Of a stretch of 64,000 nucleotides of DNA, positions 8,500 to 16,212 are shown piece after piece (position 1 is the stretch's first letter; each line of letters opens with the position of its first letter). This DNA is from Arcicella rosea. Lineage in GTDB: Bacteria > Bacteroidota > Bacteroidia > Cytophagales > Spirosomataceae. Below the pieces are notes generated by a model that did no database searches, was not told the DNA's origin, and saw only the letters and a program-made list of their open reading frames with translations. The translations under genes were made by a program, and so were the position numbers. The stretch lies in assembly GCF_014204325.1 (NCBI RefSeq), contig NZ_JACHKT010000014.1, positions 1 to 64,000 of the forward strand, written 5' to 3'.

Positions 8500-11256
8500 A
8501 TGAACAGAATTTACAGCCTAATAAGTTGTTTTATCCTACTGTCATTTACCGCTTTTTCAGGAACATTTAGTGGAAAAGTAATCGACAAAGAAACAGGAGA
8601 ACCTTTGATTGGAGCGAATGTAAGATTGGATAAAAAAGGCTTTTATGATGCCACAGGTTTAGACGGTTCTTTCAGCATCAAGCAATTGCCAGCAGGGAAA
8701 TATCAAATAAAAATTAGCTATGTTTCATATCAGAGTGTCACCAAAGAAATCACGATTGGCAAAGAAGACCTTTTTCTAAGCTTTAGTTTAGAGCCAGACG
8801 TAAAACAGTCTTTGAATGAAGTAGTAGTAAGAGCCAGTGCCGATAAATCAACCGAAAATTCTGCTCGTTTTTCAGAACGAAAAGCCAATCAGTTGATGAA
8901 TATTGTTTCGGGAAGAGCCATAGAAATTTCACCAGATTTGACGGTGGCAAATTTAATCCAAAGAGTATCGGGCGTTTCTATTGAACGCAATAGCAATGGC
9001 GATGGACAATACGCCATTTTGCGAGGCATGGACAAGCGTTACAATTATACTTTGGTGAATGGCATCAAAATTCCAAGTCCCGACAATAAGTATCGTTATG
9101 TGCCTTTAGATATTTTTCCTTCAGAATTGTTAGGACGATTAGAAGTATTCAAAACCTTAACGCCTGATTTAGAAGGTGATGCCGTTGGCGGTGTAGTAAA
9201 TATGGTGATGAAAGACGCACCAAATCAGTTAGAAATCAAAGGAAATTTGGCAGGCGGTTATAATGAATTATTTATGAATCGTGATTTTACAAGTTTCAAT
9301 GCCAGTCAGATTCAGCAATTATCGCCTTATGAATTAAACGGAAATACTTATTCAGCCACAGCCAAAGATTTTCCAAAAGGAACACTAACACTTCAAAGCA
9401 AAAAACCTATTCCAAACCTTGTAGGCGGTTTCTCTATTGGAAACCGCTTCCTACAAAACCGTTTGGGGGTAATTTTAGCAGGAAGTTATCAGAATACTTA
9501 TCGTGGCAGTAATAGTAAATTTTACTCTTCAACGGTGTATGATACCGAAAGAACGTCAAGAATTACCAGTTTGGCAGAACGCCAATACTCTGAGCGTCAG
9601 GAGCGTTTGGGTTTGCACGCTAAAATAGATTTTCGCTTGAACGAAAACAATAAAATTCAATGGTACAATGCCTACATGAATTTGCTGAATGAACAATTGC
9701 GTGATACCAAAACCACAGAATACTCTTCGGGTGGCTACGACCCCGAAAAAGGAAATGCAGGCTTAACTTTCGGCATTCGTTCAAGAGTAACCCAACAGCA
9801 AATTTTCAACAGTACTTTGCAAGGAACGCATCAATTAAACGACAAATTAAAATTCAATTGGTCGGCTGTATATTCTACGGCCTCAAATCAAACGCCAGAT
9901 AATACCAGTTTTAGCGTATTGGGTAAAAGAGAAAATTTTGTAGAAACGAAAATCTATCCGCAACAAAGTAGCCGACGTTGGGAACATAACGACGACCGAG
10001 ATTTAGCGACTTACTTGAATCTAACTTATTTAAGTGAATTGAAAGGTAATCCATTGGAAATCAGTACGGGCGTATTGTATCGAGATAAGCAAAGAAATAA
10101 TTTTTATAATAATTACATCCTACAACCAACCAATCTTTTGGCGGTTTACGGAAAAGATTTTAACAGCTACGACGAAGTAAATTTTACCGTTCAAAATCCA
10201 AGAGGAACAGTCGCTTCTGCTTTGAATTATGATGCTACTGAAAAAATTGCGGCAGGGTATTTAATGGCAAAATTGAGTACAAAAGCTACGCAAATTATCG
10301 GTGGAATGCGGGTAGAACATACAGACCAAGGTTATCAAATGCTTTTTCCATTGGGCGAACTTCGTCCTTCGGGCAATCAGGTTTATACCGATTTTTTACC
10401 AAGTTTGAATATCAAGCATAGTTTGAGCGACGCTCAAAACCTGCGTACTTCTTATTTCCGTTCAATCAATCGTCCTGGATTTTTTGAAATAGTACCGGGA
10501 AAAGTCGTAAACGAAGAATTTCAAGAAAGAGGAAATCCAGATTTACAGCGTGCCATTGCGGATAATATTGATTTACGATACGAGTACTTTCCCAATCCAA
10601 CAGACCAAGTAATGGCAGGGATTTTTTATAAGGCAATCAAAAATCCGATTGAATATACTTTACAAGTAGATGAAACCCGTGGGCAAGATGTTTTTTATAC
10701 GCCCGGTAATTTCGGCAATGCCAATAATTATGGTTTTGAATTAGATGCCATCAAGTATTTTAAAAACTTCGGAATCAAAGCGAATTATACTTATACCAAC
10801 TCTTCTATCACCACCAAAAAGAATATCAGAGTGCGTGATAATGCAGGGAATTTGAGTTCTATTTCCGTCAATCAAACTCGTCCACTTTATGGACAATCAG
10901 AACATATCGGTAATTTTTCTTTACTCTATAAAAATAATAAAACAGGTTGGGATGCCCAGTTAGCGGCTTCGTACACAGGAGACCGTATCAATACCGTTTC
11001 GCAGTTTTTAGACAATGATTTGTGGCAAGAAGCCTTTATTCAAATGGATTTTTCGGTAGAAAAGAAACTCAACGACCGCTGGGTGATTTTTGCCAAAGCC
11101 AACAATTTATTGAATACGCCCATGCGAGTTTTCATTAAAAATACCAACCCCGTAAACAGTAATATTCCAGATCAAGCCAGCAGTAATGGCAAAACTTTGA
11201 TTCGGGAAGATTTTTATCAAAGAAGTTATTTAATCGGCATAAAATTCAAATACTAA
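8500..11256 (+). CDS. TonB-dependent outer membrane receptor of the phytase locus
   Basis: Outer membrane importer of 918 residues. Signal peptide (YSLISCFILLSFTAFS), carboxypeptidase-regulatory-like beta-sandwich at about 22-105 (SGKVIDKETGEPLIGANVRL), plug at about 120-240 (LRGMDKRYNYTLVNGIKIP; DLEGDAVGGVVNMVMKDAP) and a long beta-barrel ending in the aromatic residues YLIGIKFKY, as outer membrane barrels do. It starts a block with a surface lipoprotein (27 bases downstream) and a phytase, so the likely cargo is a phytate breakdown product or phosphate-bearing compound; this is inference from neighbours. No SusD homologue is present, unlike glycan systems. Confidence 0.88.
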   Translation: MNRIYSLISCFILLSFTAFSGTFSGKVIDKETGEPLIGANVRLDKKGFYDATGLDGSFSIKQLPAGKYQIKISYVSYQSVTKEITIGKEDLFLSFSLEPDVKQSLNEVVVRASADKSTENSARFSERKANQLMNIVSGRAIEISPDLTVANLIQRVSGVSIERNSNGDGQYAILRGMDKRYNYTLVNGIKIPSPDNKYRYVPLDIFPSELLGRLEVFKTLTPDLEGDAVGGVVNMVMKDAPNQLEIKGNLAGGYNELFMNRDFTSFNASQIQQLSPYELNGNTYSATAKDFPKGTLTLQSKKPIPNLVGGFSIGNRFLQNRLGVILAGSYQNTYRGSNSKFYSSTVYDTERTSRITSLAERQYSERQERLGLHAKIDFRLNENNKIQWYNAYMNLLNEQLRDTKTTEYSSGGYDPEKGNAGLTFGIRSRVTQQQIFNSTLQGTHQLNDKLKFNWSAVYSTASNQTPDNTSFSVLGKRENFVETKIYPQQSSRRWEHNDDRDLATYLNLTYLSELKGNPLEISTGVLYRDKQRNNFYNNYILQPTNLLAVYGKDFNSYDEVNFTVQNPRGTVASALNYDATEKIAAGYLMAKLSTKATQIIGGMRVEHTDQGYQMLFPLGELRPSGNQVYTDFLPSLNIKHSLSDAQNLRTSYFRSINRPGFFEIVPGKVVNEEFQERGNPDLQRAIADNIDLRYEYFPNPTDQVMAGIFYKAIKNPIEYTLQVDETRGQDVFYTPGNFGNANNYGFELDAIKYFKNFGIKANYTYTNSSITTKKNIRVRDNAGNLSSISVNQTRPLYGQSEHIGNFSLLYKNNKTGWDAQLAASYTGDRINTVSQFLDNDLWQEAFIQMDFSVEKKLNDRWVIFAKANNLLNTPMRVFIKNTNPVNSNIPDQASSNGKTLIREDFYQRSYLIGIKFKY

Positions 11257-11283
11257 AACAAAATTTTAACATTTATCCTTATC

Positions 11284-12534
11284 ATGAAAAATTCAAAAAT
11301 GTTTGTGGGCATCTTTTTATTGATGACCTTGTTCGCTGCGTGTAGCAAAGACGACAATACGACAACACCAGTTGTTGAGCAGTCGGTAACAGGTGAAGTA
11401 TCAGGTACTTGGGCAAAAGGCTCTATCATTCAAGTAAAAACAGATATTATCATTCCAGCAGGAAAAAGCTTGACGATTGAAGAAGGCGTAACCGTAGTAA
11501 TGGATACAACGACTAAGCCAGAAATCATCGTAAACGGTAATTTGTATGTGTTGGGAAGTACGGCGAGTCCAGTGAAATTGACCGTTCCAGAAGGAGCAAG
11601 AATTACCAAAAACAAATTTGGTAAATTATGGGGCGGAATTTTGGCTTCAAAAACTTGTTCTGAATTAGTAATCAGCAATGCGATTTTAGAATATGGCGGA
11701 GCAGTAACGACAGAATCTTCAACTTCTGTAAAGCAAGGTTTATACAAAGCCGTTAGCGGTGAATTCGACCCAGCAATCTGGTTTTCAAATACCGCAGGAA
11801 AATTAGTGATGCAAAATTCAACCGTTCGTTTTTGGCAAGACGACTGTACTTATTTGGAAGGAGGAAGTATCATTTTTACCAATAATACTTTTCATACAAC
11901 GGGCGAAAGCGGTGGCGAAGGCATTAATATTAAATCAGGTTGTGTGGCTGACGTTGCCTATAATTTGATTTACAGCACTAACACAAACGCTTTGAAATTA
12001 TCAAATTCTGGCGACCGTACTCCACAAGCTTATGTGGTTGCTTACAACAACACGATTGTAAACACAGGCTGGAGAAGACCAACGATTAAAGGTGGTTCTA
12101 TCTGGTTAGAAGCAAGTGTGCGTGCAGAATTGTACAATAATTTGATGGCAAATACTCGTTTCGGTATCAAAAGAGATGTGAAGAAACCAGAAGATAGTCG
12201 TTCTAAGGCAAGTAATTCTTTGTATTATTCGTATTCTCAAGAAGGAGCAACGCAATTCCAACCAAGTGCTGAAATCTTAACTGGAACAAACGATATTATC
12301 AGTAATAAAGCAGGCGATAACGACCCTAAATTTGTGAATTATCCAGTAAGTACGAGTCAATCAAATGCAGATTTCTCTACTTCTTGGGATTTTCACTTGG
12401 CGACAGGTTCGCCAGCCTTGAACAAAGGAATTACTACTTTCACCAGAAATTTCAAAGACGGAATTACGATTAACGGACAAACCTACAAATCGCCAGAACC
12501 AGCTTCTTATATTGGTGCTTTTGGAGTTAAATAA
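11284..12534 (+). CDS. Surface lipoprotein with parallel beta-helix
   Basis: Lipoprotein of 416 residues. The signal peptide ends in lipobox FAAC, followed by SKDDN, which resembles the lipoprotein export signal that places Bacteroidota lipoproteins on the cell surface. The body shows repeated short strand units rich in Asn, Gly and Thr (LVISNAILEYGGAV, LVMQNSTVRFWQDD, IIFTNNTFHTTGE, YVVAYNNTIVNTG), typical of right-handed beta-helix proteins such as pectate-lyase-like folds. No catalytic signature was recognised. It sits 27 bases after the receptor gene and before phytase, so it may bind substrate for the receptor. Function unknown. Confidence 0.72.
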   Translation: MKNSKMFVGIFLLMTLFAACSKDDNTTTPVVEQSVTGEVSGTWAKGSIIQVKTDIIIPAGKSLTIEEGVTVVMDTTTKPEIIVNGNLYVLGSTASPVKLTVPEGARITKNKFGKLWGGILASKTCSELVISNAILEYGGAVTTESSTSVKQGLYKAVSGEFDPAIWFSNTAGKLVMQNSTVRFWQDDCTYLEGGSIIFTNNTFHTTGESGGEGINIKSGCVADVAYNLIYSTNTNALKLSNSGDRTPQAYVVAYNNTIVNTGWRRPTIKGGSIWLEASVRAELYNNLMANTRFGIKRDVKKPEDSRSKASNSLYYSYSQEGATQFQPSAEILTGTNDIISNKAGDNDPKFVNYPVSTSQSNADFSTSWDFHLATGSPALNKGITTFTRNFKDGITINGQTYKSPEPASYIGAFGVK

Positions 12535-12714
12535 TTGTGAGTTAGTGAGTTGTTATTGAGTGAGTTAGATATTGAGTGTGTTAGTGATTGAGTGAATTAG
12601 TGATTGATAAAATAATAATCAAACAAATAACAATCATTGAATTTTTGATGAGTTATTAACCTTTTAATCACTCAATCACAACTCACTAACTCACTCAATA
12701 TCTAACTCACAATT
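12533..12714. repeat. Low-complexity inverted repeat in an operon junction
   Basis: Between the beta-helix lipoprotein and phytase genes, the left arm (12533-12600) consists of words such as GTGAGTTAGTGAGTTG and ATTGAGTGAGTTAGATATTG; the right arm (12665-12714) holds the same words inverted, with their order shuffled. The two arms can form a long imperfect hairpin. Similar structures occur at 43042, 44311, 52056 and 58954. Confidence 0.75.
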
Positions 12715-12730
12715 AAAAAAAAGATAAATA

Positions 12731-13804
12731 ATGAATCATCGGTTTTTAACCATTTTTTTGCTTGGCTTTTCGCTTACTGCTTGTAAACAAGTAGCAGTTC
12801 AAACAAAAACTAATAACAGCGAACAACAGGTTATTCAGCCTACTTTTATCACTGAACCTGTAAAACACGATACCGACGACCCAGCAGTTTGGATTAATCC
12901 ACAAGATGCCAGCAAAAGTCTGGTGATTGGTACAGATAAAGACATTGACGGAGCTTTGTATGTGTATGATTTACAAGGAAAAATTCAAGAAGATAAAGTA
13001 GTTCGTAACCTGAAAAGACCTGATAATGTGGATATTGAGTATGGTTTAAAACTCAATAACAAAGCCACAGACATTGCAGTAACAACAGAACGTTTTACGC
13101 ATAAACTCCGAATTTACGCTTTGCCAGACATGAAACCTGTTGATAATGGAGGCATTGAAGTTTTTGAGAATGAAACAGGAGCAGAGTTTCGTGATTTGAT
13201 GGGCATTGCCTTATACAAAAATAAAGCAGGGGAAATTTATGCGATTGTCGGAAGAAAATCTGGTCCAACAGATGGTACTTATCTTTGGCAATATTTGCTG
13301 GAAGATGACGGAAAAGGACAAGTAAAAGCTACTTTAGTAAGAAAATTTGGAGCTTACAGTGGCAAAAAAGAAATAGAATCCATTGCCGTTGACGACGAGT
13401 TGGGTTATATCTATTATTCTGATGAAGGCGTTGGCGTAAGAAAGTATTTTGCTGAACCTTCAAAAGGTAATCAAGAATTGGCTTTATTTGCGACTACAGG
13501 TTTTACAGAAGACCACGAAGGAATTTCTATTTATCAGACTTCCCAAGATAAAGGCTATATTTTGGTTTCCGACCAAGGAGCAAACCAATTTCATATTTTT
13601 AGTCGTGAAGGAACAGCTCAAAATCCACACGAGCATACTTTATTGAAAGTAGTAAAAGTAAAAGCCGTACAAAGCGATGGCTCAGAAGTAGTTTCTGTAC
13701 CTTTAAACAGTACTTTCAAAAAGGGATTATTCATCGCCATGAGCGACGACCGTACTTTTCATTTCTATAAATGGGAAGATATCGCAGGAAAAGAACTGAA
13801 ATAA
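12731..13804 (+). CDS. Beta-propeller phytase (3-phytase) lipoprotein
   Basis: Phytase of 357 residues that would release phosphate from myo-inositol hexakisphosphate in a calcium-dependent reaction. The family hallmark is clear near residues 45-80 (DTDDPAVWINPQDASKSLV and GTDKDIDGALYVYDLQGK), with further propeller blades giving Ca and substrate ligands: AVTTERFTHKLRIY, YAIVGRKSGPTDGTYLWQY and GYIYYSDEGVGVRKYF. The signal peptide ends in LTAC, so it is a lipoprotein. Length matches Bacillus-type phytases. With the receptor and beta-helix lipoprotein before it, it makes a likely phytate-use unit. A long hairpin separates it from the preceding gene. Confidence 0.92.
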   Translation: MNHRFLTIFLLGFSLTACKQVAVQTKTNNSEQQVIQPTFITEPVKHDTDDPAVWINPQDASKSLVIGTDKDIDGALYVYDLQGKIQEDKVVRNLKRPDNVDIEYGLKLNNKATDIAVTTERFTHKLRIYALPDMKPVDNGGIEVFENETGAEFRDLMGIALYKNKAGEIYAIVGRKSGPTDGTYLWQYLLEDDGKGQVKATLVRKFGAYSGKKEIESIAVDDELGYIYYSDEGVGVRKYFAEPSKGNQELALFATTGFTEDHEGISIYQTSQDKGYILVSDQGANQFHIFSREGTAQNPHEHTLLKVVKVKAVQSDGSEVVSVPLNSTFKKGLFIAMSDDRTFHFYKWEDIAGKELK

Positions 13805-13810
13805 ATGTTG

Positions 13811-13872
13811 AGTTTGGAGTGCGGAGTGATGAATGACAAATAAGTTTTACTCTTCGTTCTACACTCCAAACT
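13811..13872. terminator. Inverted repeat between converging genes
   Basis: agtttggagtg (13811-13821) pairs with cactccaaact (13862-13872). It starts seven bases past the phytase stop and faces a minus-strand gene ending at 13889. The loop is long (40 nt) and there is no strong T-run, so its role as a terminator is tentative. Confidence 0.4.
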
Positions 13873-13888
13873 TAGCACTTAAGGACTT

Positions 13889-14221
13889 TTAGTTTTTATT
13901 GATATTAACAACTCTATGAGCTTCTACCAACAAGGCAATCTCTTCCATCATTTCTAATACTTCGTCAATTTCGCTCTCTTTCCACAAAATATAATAGTTT
14001 TTCAAGGGCGTTCGCATCATAAATTCTTTGCCGTGCGAAGTCCAGAAGTCAAGAATACCAACTCTGTTTTCTAACATTTCCTGAAAAGCACCAAATTCAA
14101 ATTCATTGAGAATGAATAAGGAATTTTTGTATGCAAGATTGTACTTCCTGCAACATGGACAATAGCCAATATAACCGTTTTCATTTTCGGTTAATGTATT
14201 GAAATCGTGTGAATTTTCCAT
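13889..14221 (-). CDS. Small Cys-rich protein, DUF6686-like (copy 1)
   Basis: Soluble protein of 110 residues without signal peptide. Near residues 20-30 it has a CPCC motif (GYIGYCPCCRKYNLAYKN) followed by alternating hydrophobic residues and a final helix (ESEIDEVLEMMEEIALL). The same plan, CxCC then LxFKNTLMTF-like strand then a C-terminal helix, is found in the gene at 15679, and a Cys-poor relative is at 28356. I think these belong to the DUF6686-like group of Bacteroidota, but that name is from memory. ATG 14221 is chosen over an upstream TTG. All three copies lie beside iron or heme uptake genes, which hints at a role there; function unknown. Confidence 0.6.
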   Translation of the reverse strand: MENSHDFNTLTENENGYIGYCPCCRKYNLAYKNSLFILNEFEFGAFQEMLENRVGILDFWTSHGKEFMMRTPLKNYYILWKESEIDEVLEMMEEIALLVEAHRVVNINKN

Positions 14222-14284
14222 AAAAATAGCTTTTAGCAAGAAGTATTGAACCTTAAATTTCCGATATTATATCCAGAATTTAAG

Positions 14285-14315
14285 AAAAACTACCACCGCA
14301 AAGCAGTGGCAGTTT
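14285..14315 (-). terminator. Terminator of the heme operon
   Basis: aaactaccac (14287-14296) and gtggcagttt (14306-14315) form a 10-bp stem with one G-U pair and a 9-nt loop; on the minus strand it is followed by a T-rich run. It lies 50 bases past the HmuY-like stop. Confidence 0.65.
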
Positions 14316-14364
14316 ATGCAAGAGAGTGATGTCTTTTACTCTCTCATTGAGCGATTCAATATGA

Positions 14365-14982
14365 TCAGTTAAACTTTGTACTCGCTTCAGGTTGATACAC
14401 ATATCTGAAAGTATAATAACGAGCAGCATCAGTGGCAGCAGGCGTTGTTGGAGCACCTTTGTAATAGCTCAAAATTTCTACTTTTGCGTATTTCCCTTCC
14501 GCTGTTTTGATTAAGATTACTTTCCCAGCAGTTGGTGAAATAATCCCATTTGCATAACTATACCAGCCATTTCCAGAACCTGTCGGAACAGCAAATGCTG
14601 TTTTTGAGTCTTGTGCAAAAGTAGCCGATGCTGGCACTTCTGTAATTTCATTAAAAATGCCGTTTAGCACTACAGCAGCGGCTTGTCCGCTACCCGAAGT
14701 TCCACCGTTTGTGATGATTGTCGTTGCCTTAAAACCAATGTCCCATTTCAAACTTGCAGAGTCTGTACTTGCTACGATACCGTTTTTAAAACTAAAAAAA
14801 GTATATTTTCCTGTGCTAGTTGGCTGTCCGTTTGCTCCAACAGAAGTGGTTGGGTCGGCGGGTAAATCTTTTACTGTTTCAGATTTTACAGGTTGTACTA
14901 CAACGTCATCGTCTTTTTTGCAAGCAGAAAAAAGTGTACTAATTACTAAAGTTGATAAGGTAAATTTTTGAAAAGAATTCAT
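14365..14982 (-). CDS. HmuY-like heme-binding lipoprotein
   Basis: Lipoprotein of 205 residues resembling HmuY hemophores, which bind heme at the surface and pass it to the receptor HmuR. The signal peptide ends in FSAC followed by KKDDD, a surface-export-type sequence. Family features are SLKWDIGFKATTIITNGG, a Gly-rich loop (TSGSGQAAAV), GNGWYSYANGIISPTAGK and the strongly conserved end GKYAKVEILSYYKGAP. The axial ligands of Porphyromonas HmuY are His residues; this copy has no His in the mature part, so heme ligation, if it occurs, must differ (Met is also scarce). It is the last gene of a minus-strand cluster led by an HmuR-like receptor. Confidence 0.82.
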   Translation of the reverse strand: MNSFQKFTLSTLVISTLFSACKKDDDVVVQPVKSETVKDLPADPTTSVGANGQPTSTGKYTFFSFKNGIVASTDSASLKWDIGFKATTIITNGGTSGSGQAAAVVLNGIFNEITEVPASATFAQDSKTAFAVPTGSGNGWYSYANGIISPTAGKVILIKTAEGKYAKVEILSYYKGAPTTPAATDAARYYTFRYVYQPEASTKFN

Positions 14983-15049
14983 TTTGTGTAAGTTAATTGT
15001 ATGATAATGAAAGCTTTGAGCCTTTAGCTCAAAGCCATTTAATTTGATG

Positions 15050-15262
15050 TTAAGATATTTTCTCGCATTGATAACCTAAGCCTGCAAGAGCATTAATGAT
15101 TTTTTCACAAGGTGTAAATTGTTCAGATACAATTTTTAAAATCTTGTTCACATCGTGAAAGTCAATGTTGAAATTGCTAATTCCGATTGACTTGAGGGCG
15201 TCCCAAATGGCTTGTATGCCAATAGGAGAGGCAATGTTTGTTTTAAACACTAATGTTTCCAT
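15050..15262 (-). CDS. Small protein with HMA-like fold, no CxxC
   Basis: 70 residues, no signal peptide. The pattern of a first strand (ETLVFKTNI), a helix (GIQAIWDALKSIGI), a strand (NFNIDFHDVNKILKIVS) and a second helix ending LAGLGYQCEKI resembles heavy-metal-associated (ferredoxin-like) domains, but the CxxC metal site in the first loop is replaced by IASPIG. It lies between the STAS-like and HmuY-like genes and is probably co-transcribed. The fold call is tentative and no function can be assigned. Confidence 0.5.
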   Translation of the reverse strand: METLVFKTNIASPIGIQAIWDALKSIGISNFNIDFHDVNKILKIVSEQFTPCEKIINALAGLGYQCEKIS

Positions 15263-15272
15263 CTGATTGATT

Positions 15273-15674
15273 TTATTGTTTAGGAGTTAAATACAAGTCC
15301 ATTAACCATCTTTGAGCATCGGAGCGATTTTCAAAAATATTTACAGGACAGCCATAAGTACGTTTGGCTAAATATTGTACAATATGGTGATAGACGTTTG
15401 CCATGAAAAAAGATTTTGTAACGATTGCAATGCCAAAACACTGTTTTGAAAACTCTCTACGATAATGTTTGAACCAAGTAGTTTCTAGTTTGATGACACC
15501 TCTTTCACGACAAAGATTTCCTTCTGGATAATCGAAGAGTAAACCGAAGTTCTCATTTTTACCAATTAATTTACTCATTTCTGATAAATAGCCTCTGGTA
15601 TCTTCCTGAGTAGTTTTTCCGCTGATTTTCATCGAAAAAACAGGGCATTTAAAATGCGTTTCAATCTGTACCAT
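15273..15674 (-). CDS. Small cytoplasmic protein, possibly SpoIIAA/STAS-like
   Basis: 133 residues without signal peptide. The alternation of strands and helices (HFKCPVFSMKISGKT, a helix near GYLSEMSKLIG, FGLLFDYPEGN, QCFGIAIVTKSFF) and the end in FENRSDAQRWLMDLY resemble SpoIIAA-like proteins, whose members often end in an EAxxWL helix. It is separated by 4 bases from the upstream DUF6686-like gene and 10 bases from the next gene, so it belongs to the heme operon. No catalytic motif was seen; function unknown. Confidence 0.5.
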   Translation of the reverse strand: MVQIETHFKCPVFSMKISGKTTQEDTRGYLSEMSKLIGKNENFGLLFDYPEGNLCRERGVIKLETTWFKHYRREFSKQCFGIAIVTKSFFMANVYHHIVQYLAKRTYGCPVNIFENRSDAQRWLMDLYLTPKQ

Positions 15675-15678
15675 TGGC

Positions 15679-16032
15679 TTAGTTGTTATGAAGTGTATTC
15701 TTGAAAATTAAGTCTAAATCAATTCTTTCACAGGCTGTGTGCAATACAAATAAAAACTCATTCATTTCGGTATTACTTAAACAAATTCCTGATGAAAATA
15801 CATCTGTTTGTATTGATGGAATATCTCTTAAATTGCATAATTCTATGACATAAAATTTTTCGGCATGAGGTGCTTCTTTTAATTTTTTCAAAAAACGAAT
15901 CATTGAAATCCATTCAAAAGTCATCAATGTGTTTTTGAATTGAATTTGTATTTCATTACAGCACTTGCATTGCCAAGCACTGGCATTATCTGTTTCGATT
16001 AAAATGATATGTTTTTGTTGTATCTCTTTCAT
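15679..16032 (-). CDS. Small Cys-rich protein, DUF6686-like (copy 2)
   Basis: 117 residues, no signal peptide. Residues around 18-35 read AWQCKCCNEIQIQFKNTL, matching the CPCC-LAYKNSL pattern of the gene at 13889; both have a hydrophobic C-terminal helix (EMNEFLFVLHTACERI here). The CxCC site could bind a metal or iron-sulfur cluster, but further ligands are not evident. It follows the HmuR-like gene by 180 bases and is tightly packed with the next gene, so it is probably in the heme operon. Function unknown. Confidence 0.62.
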   Translation of the reverse strand: MKEIQQKHIILIETDNASAWQCKCCNEIQIQFKNTLMTFEWISMIRFLKKLKEAPHAEKFYVIELCNLRDIPSIQTDVFSSGICLSNTEMNEFLFVLHTACERIDLDLIFKNTLHNN

Positions 16033-16212
16033 CTTGATAAAGTTTAGTAGAAAGCTTTTTAAAAACAGCCTTGATATTCAAGACTGTTTTTGTACCATGT
16101 GAACGAAAAGAAAAAATAAAAACTAACTGTATTAGAAATGGCTATGATAAAATTGTAGTCATTTACTATATTCTCGTGAATTCCAAGTCTTCCCACACAT
16201 TAAAATCCACCA

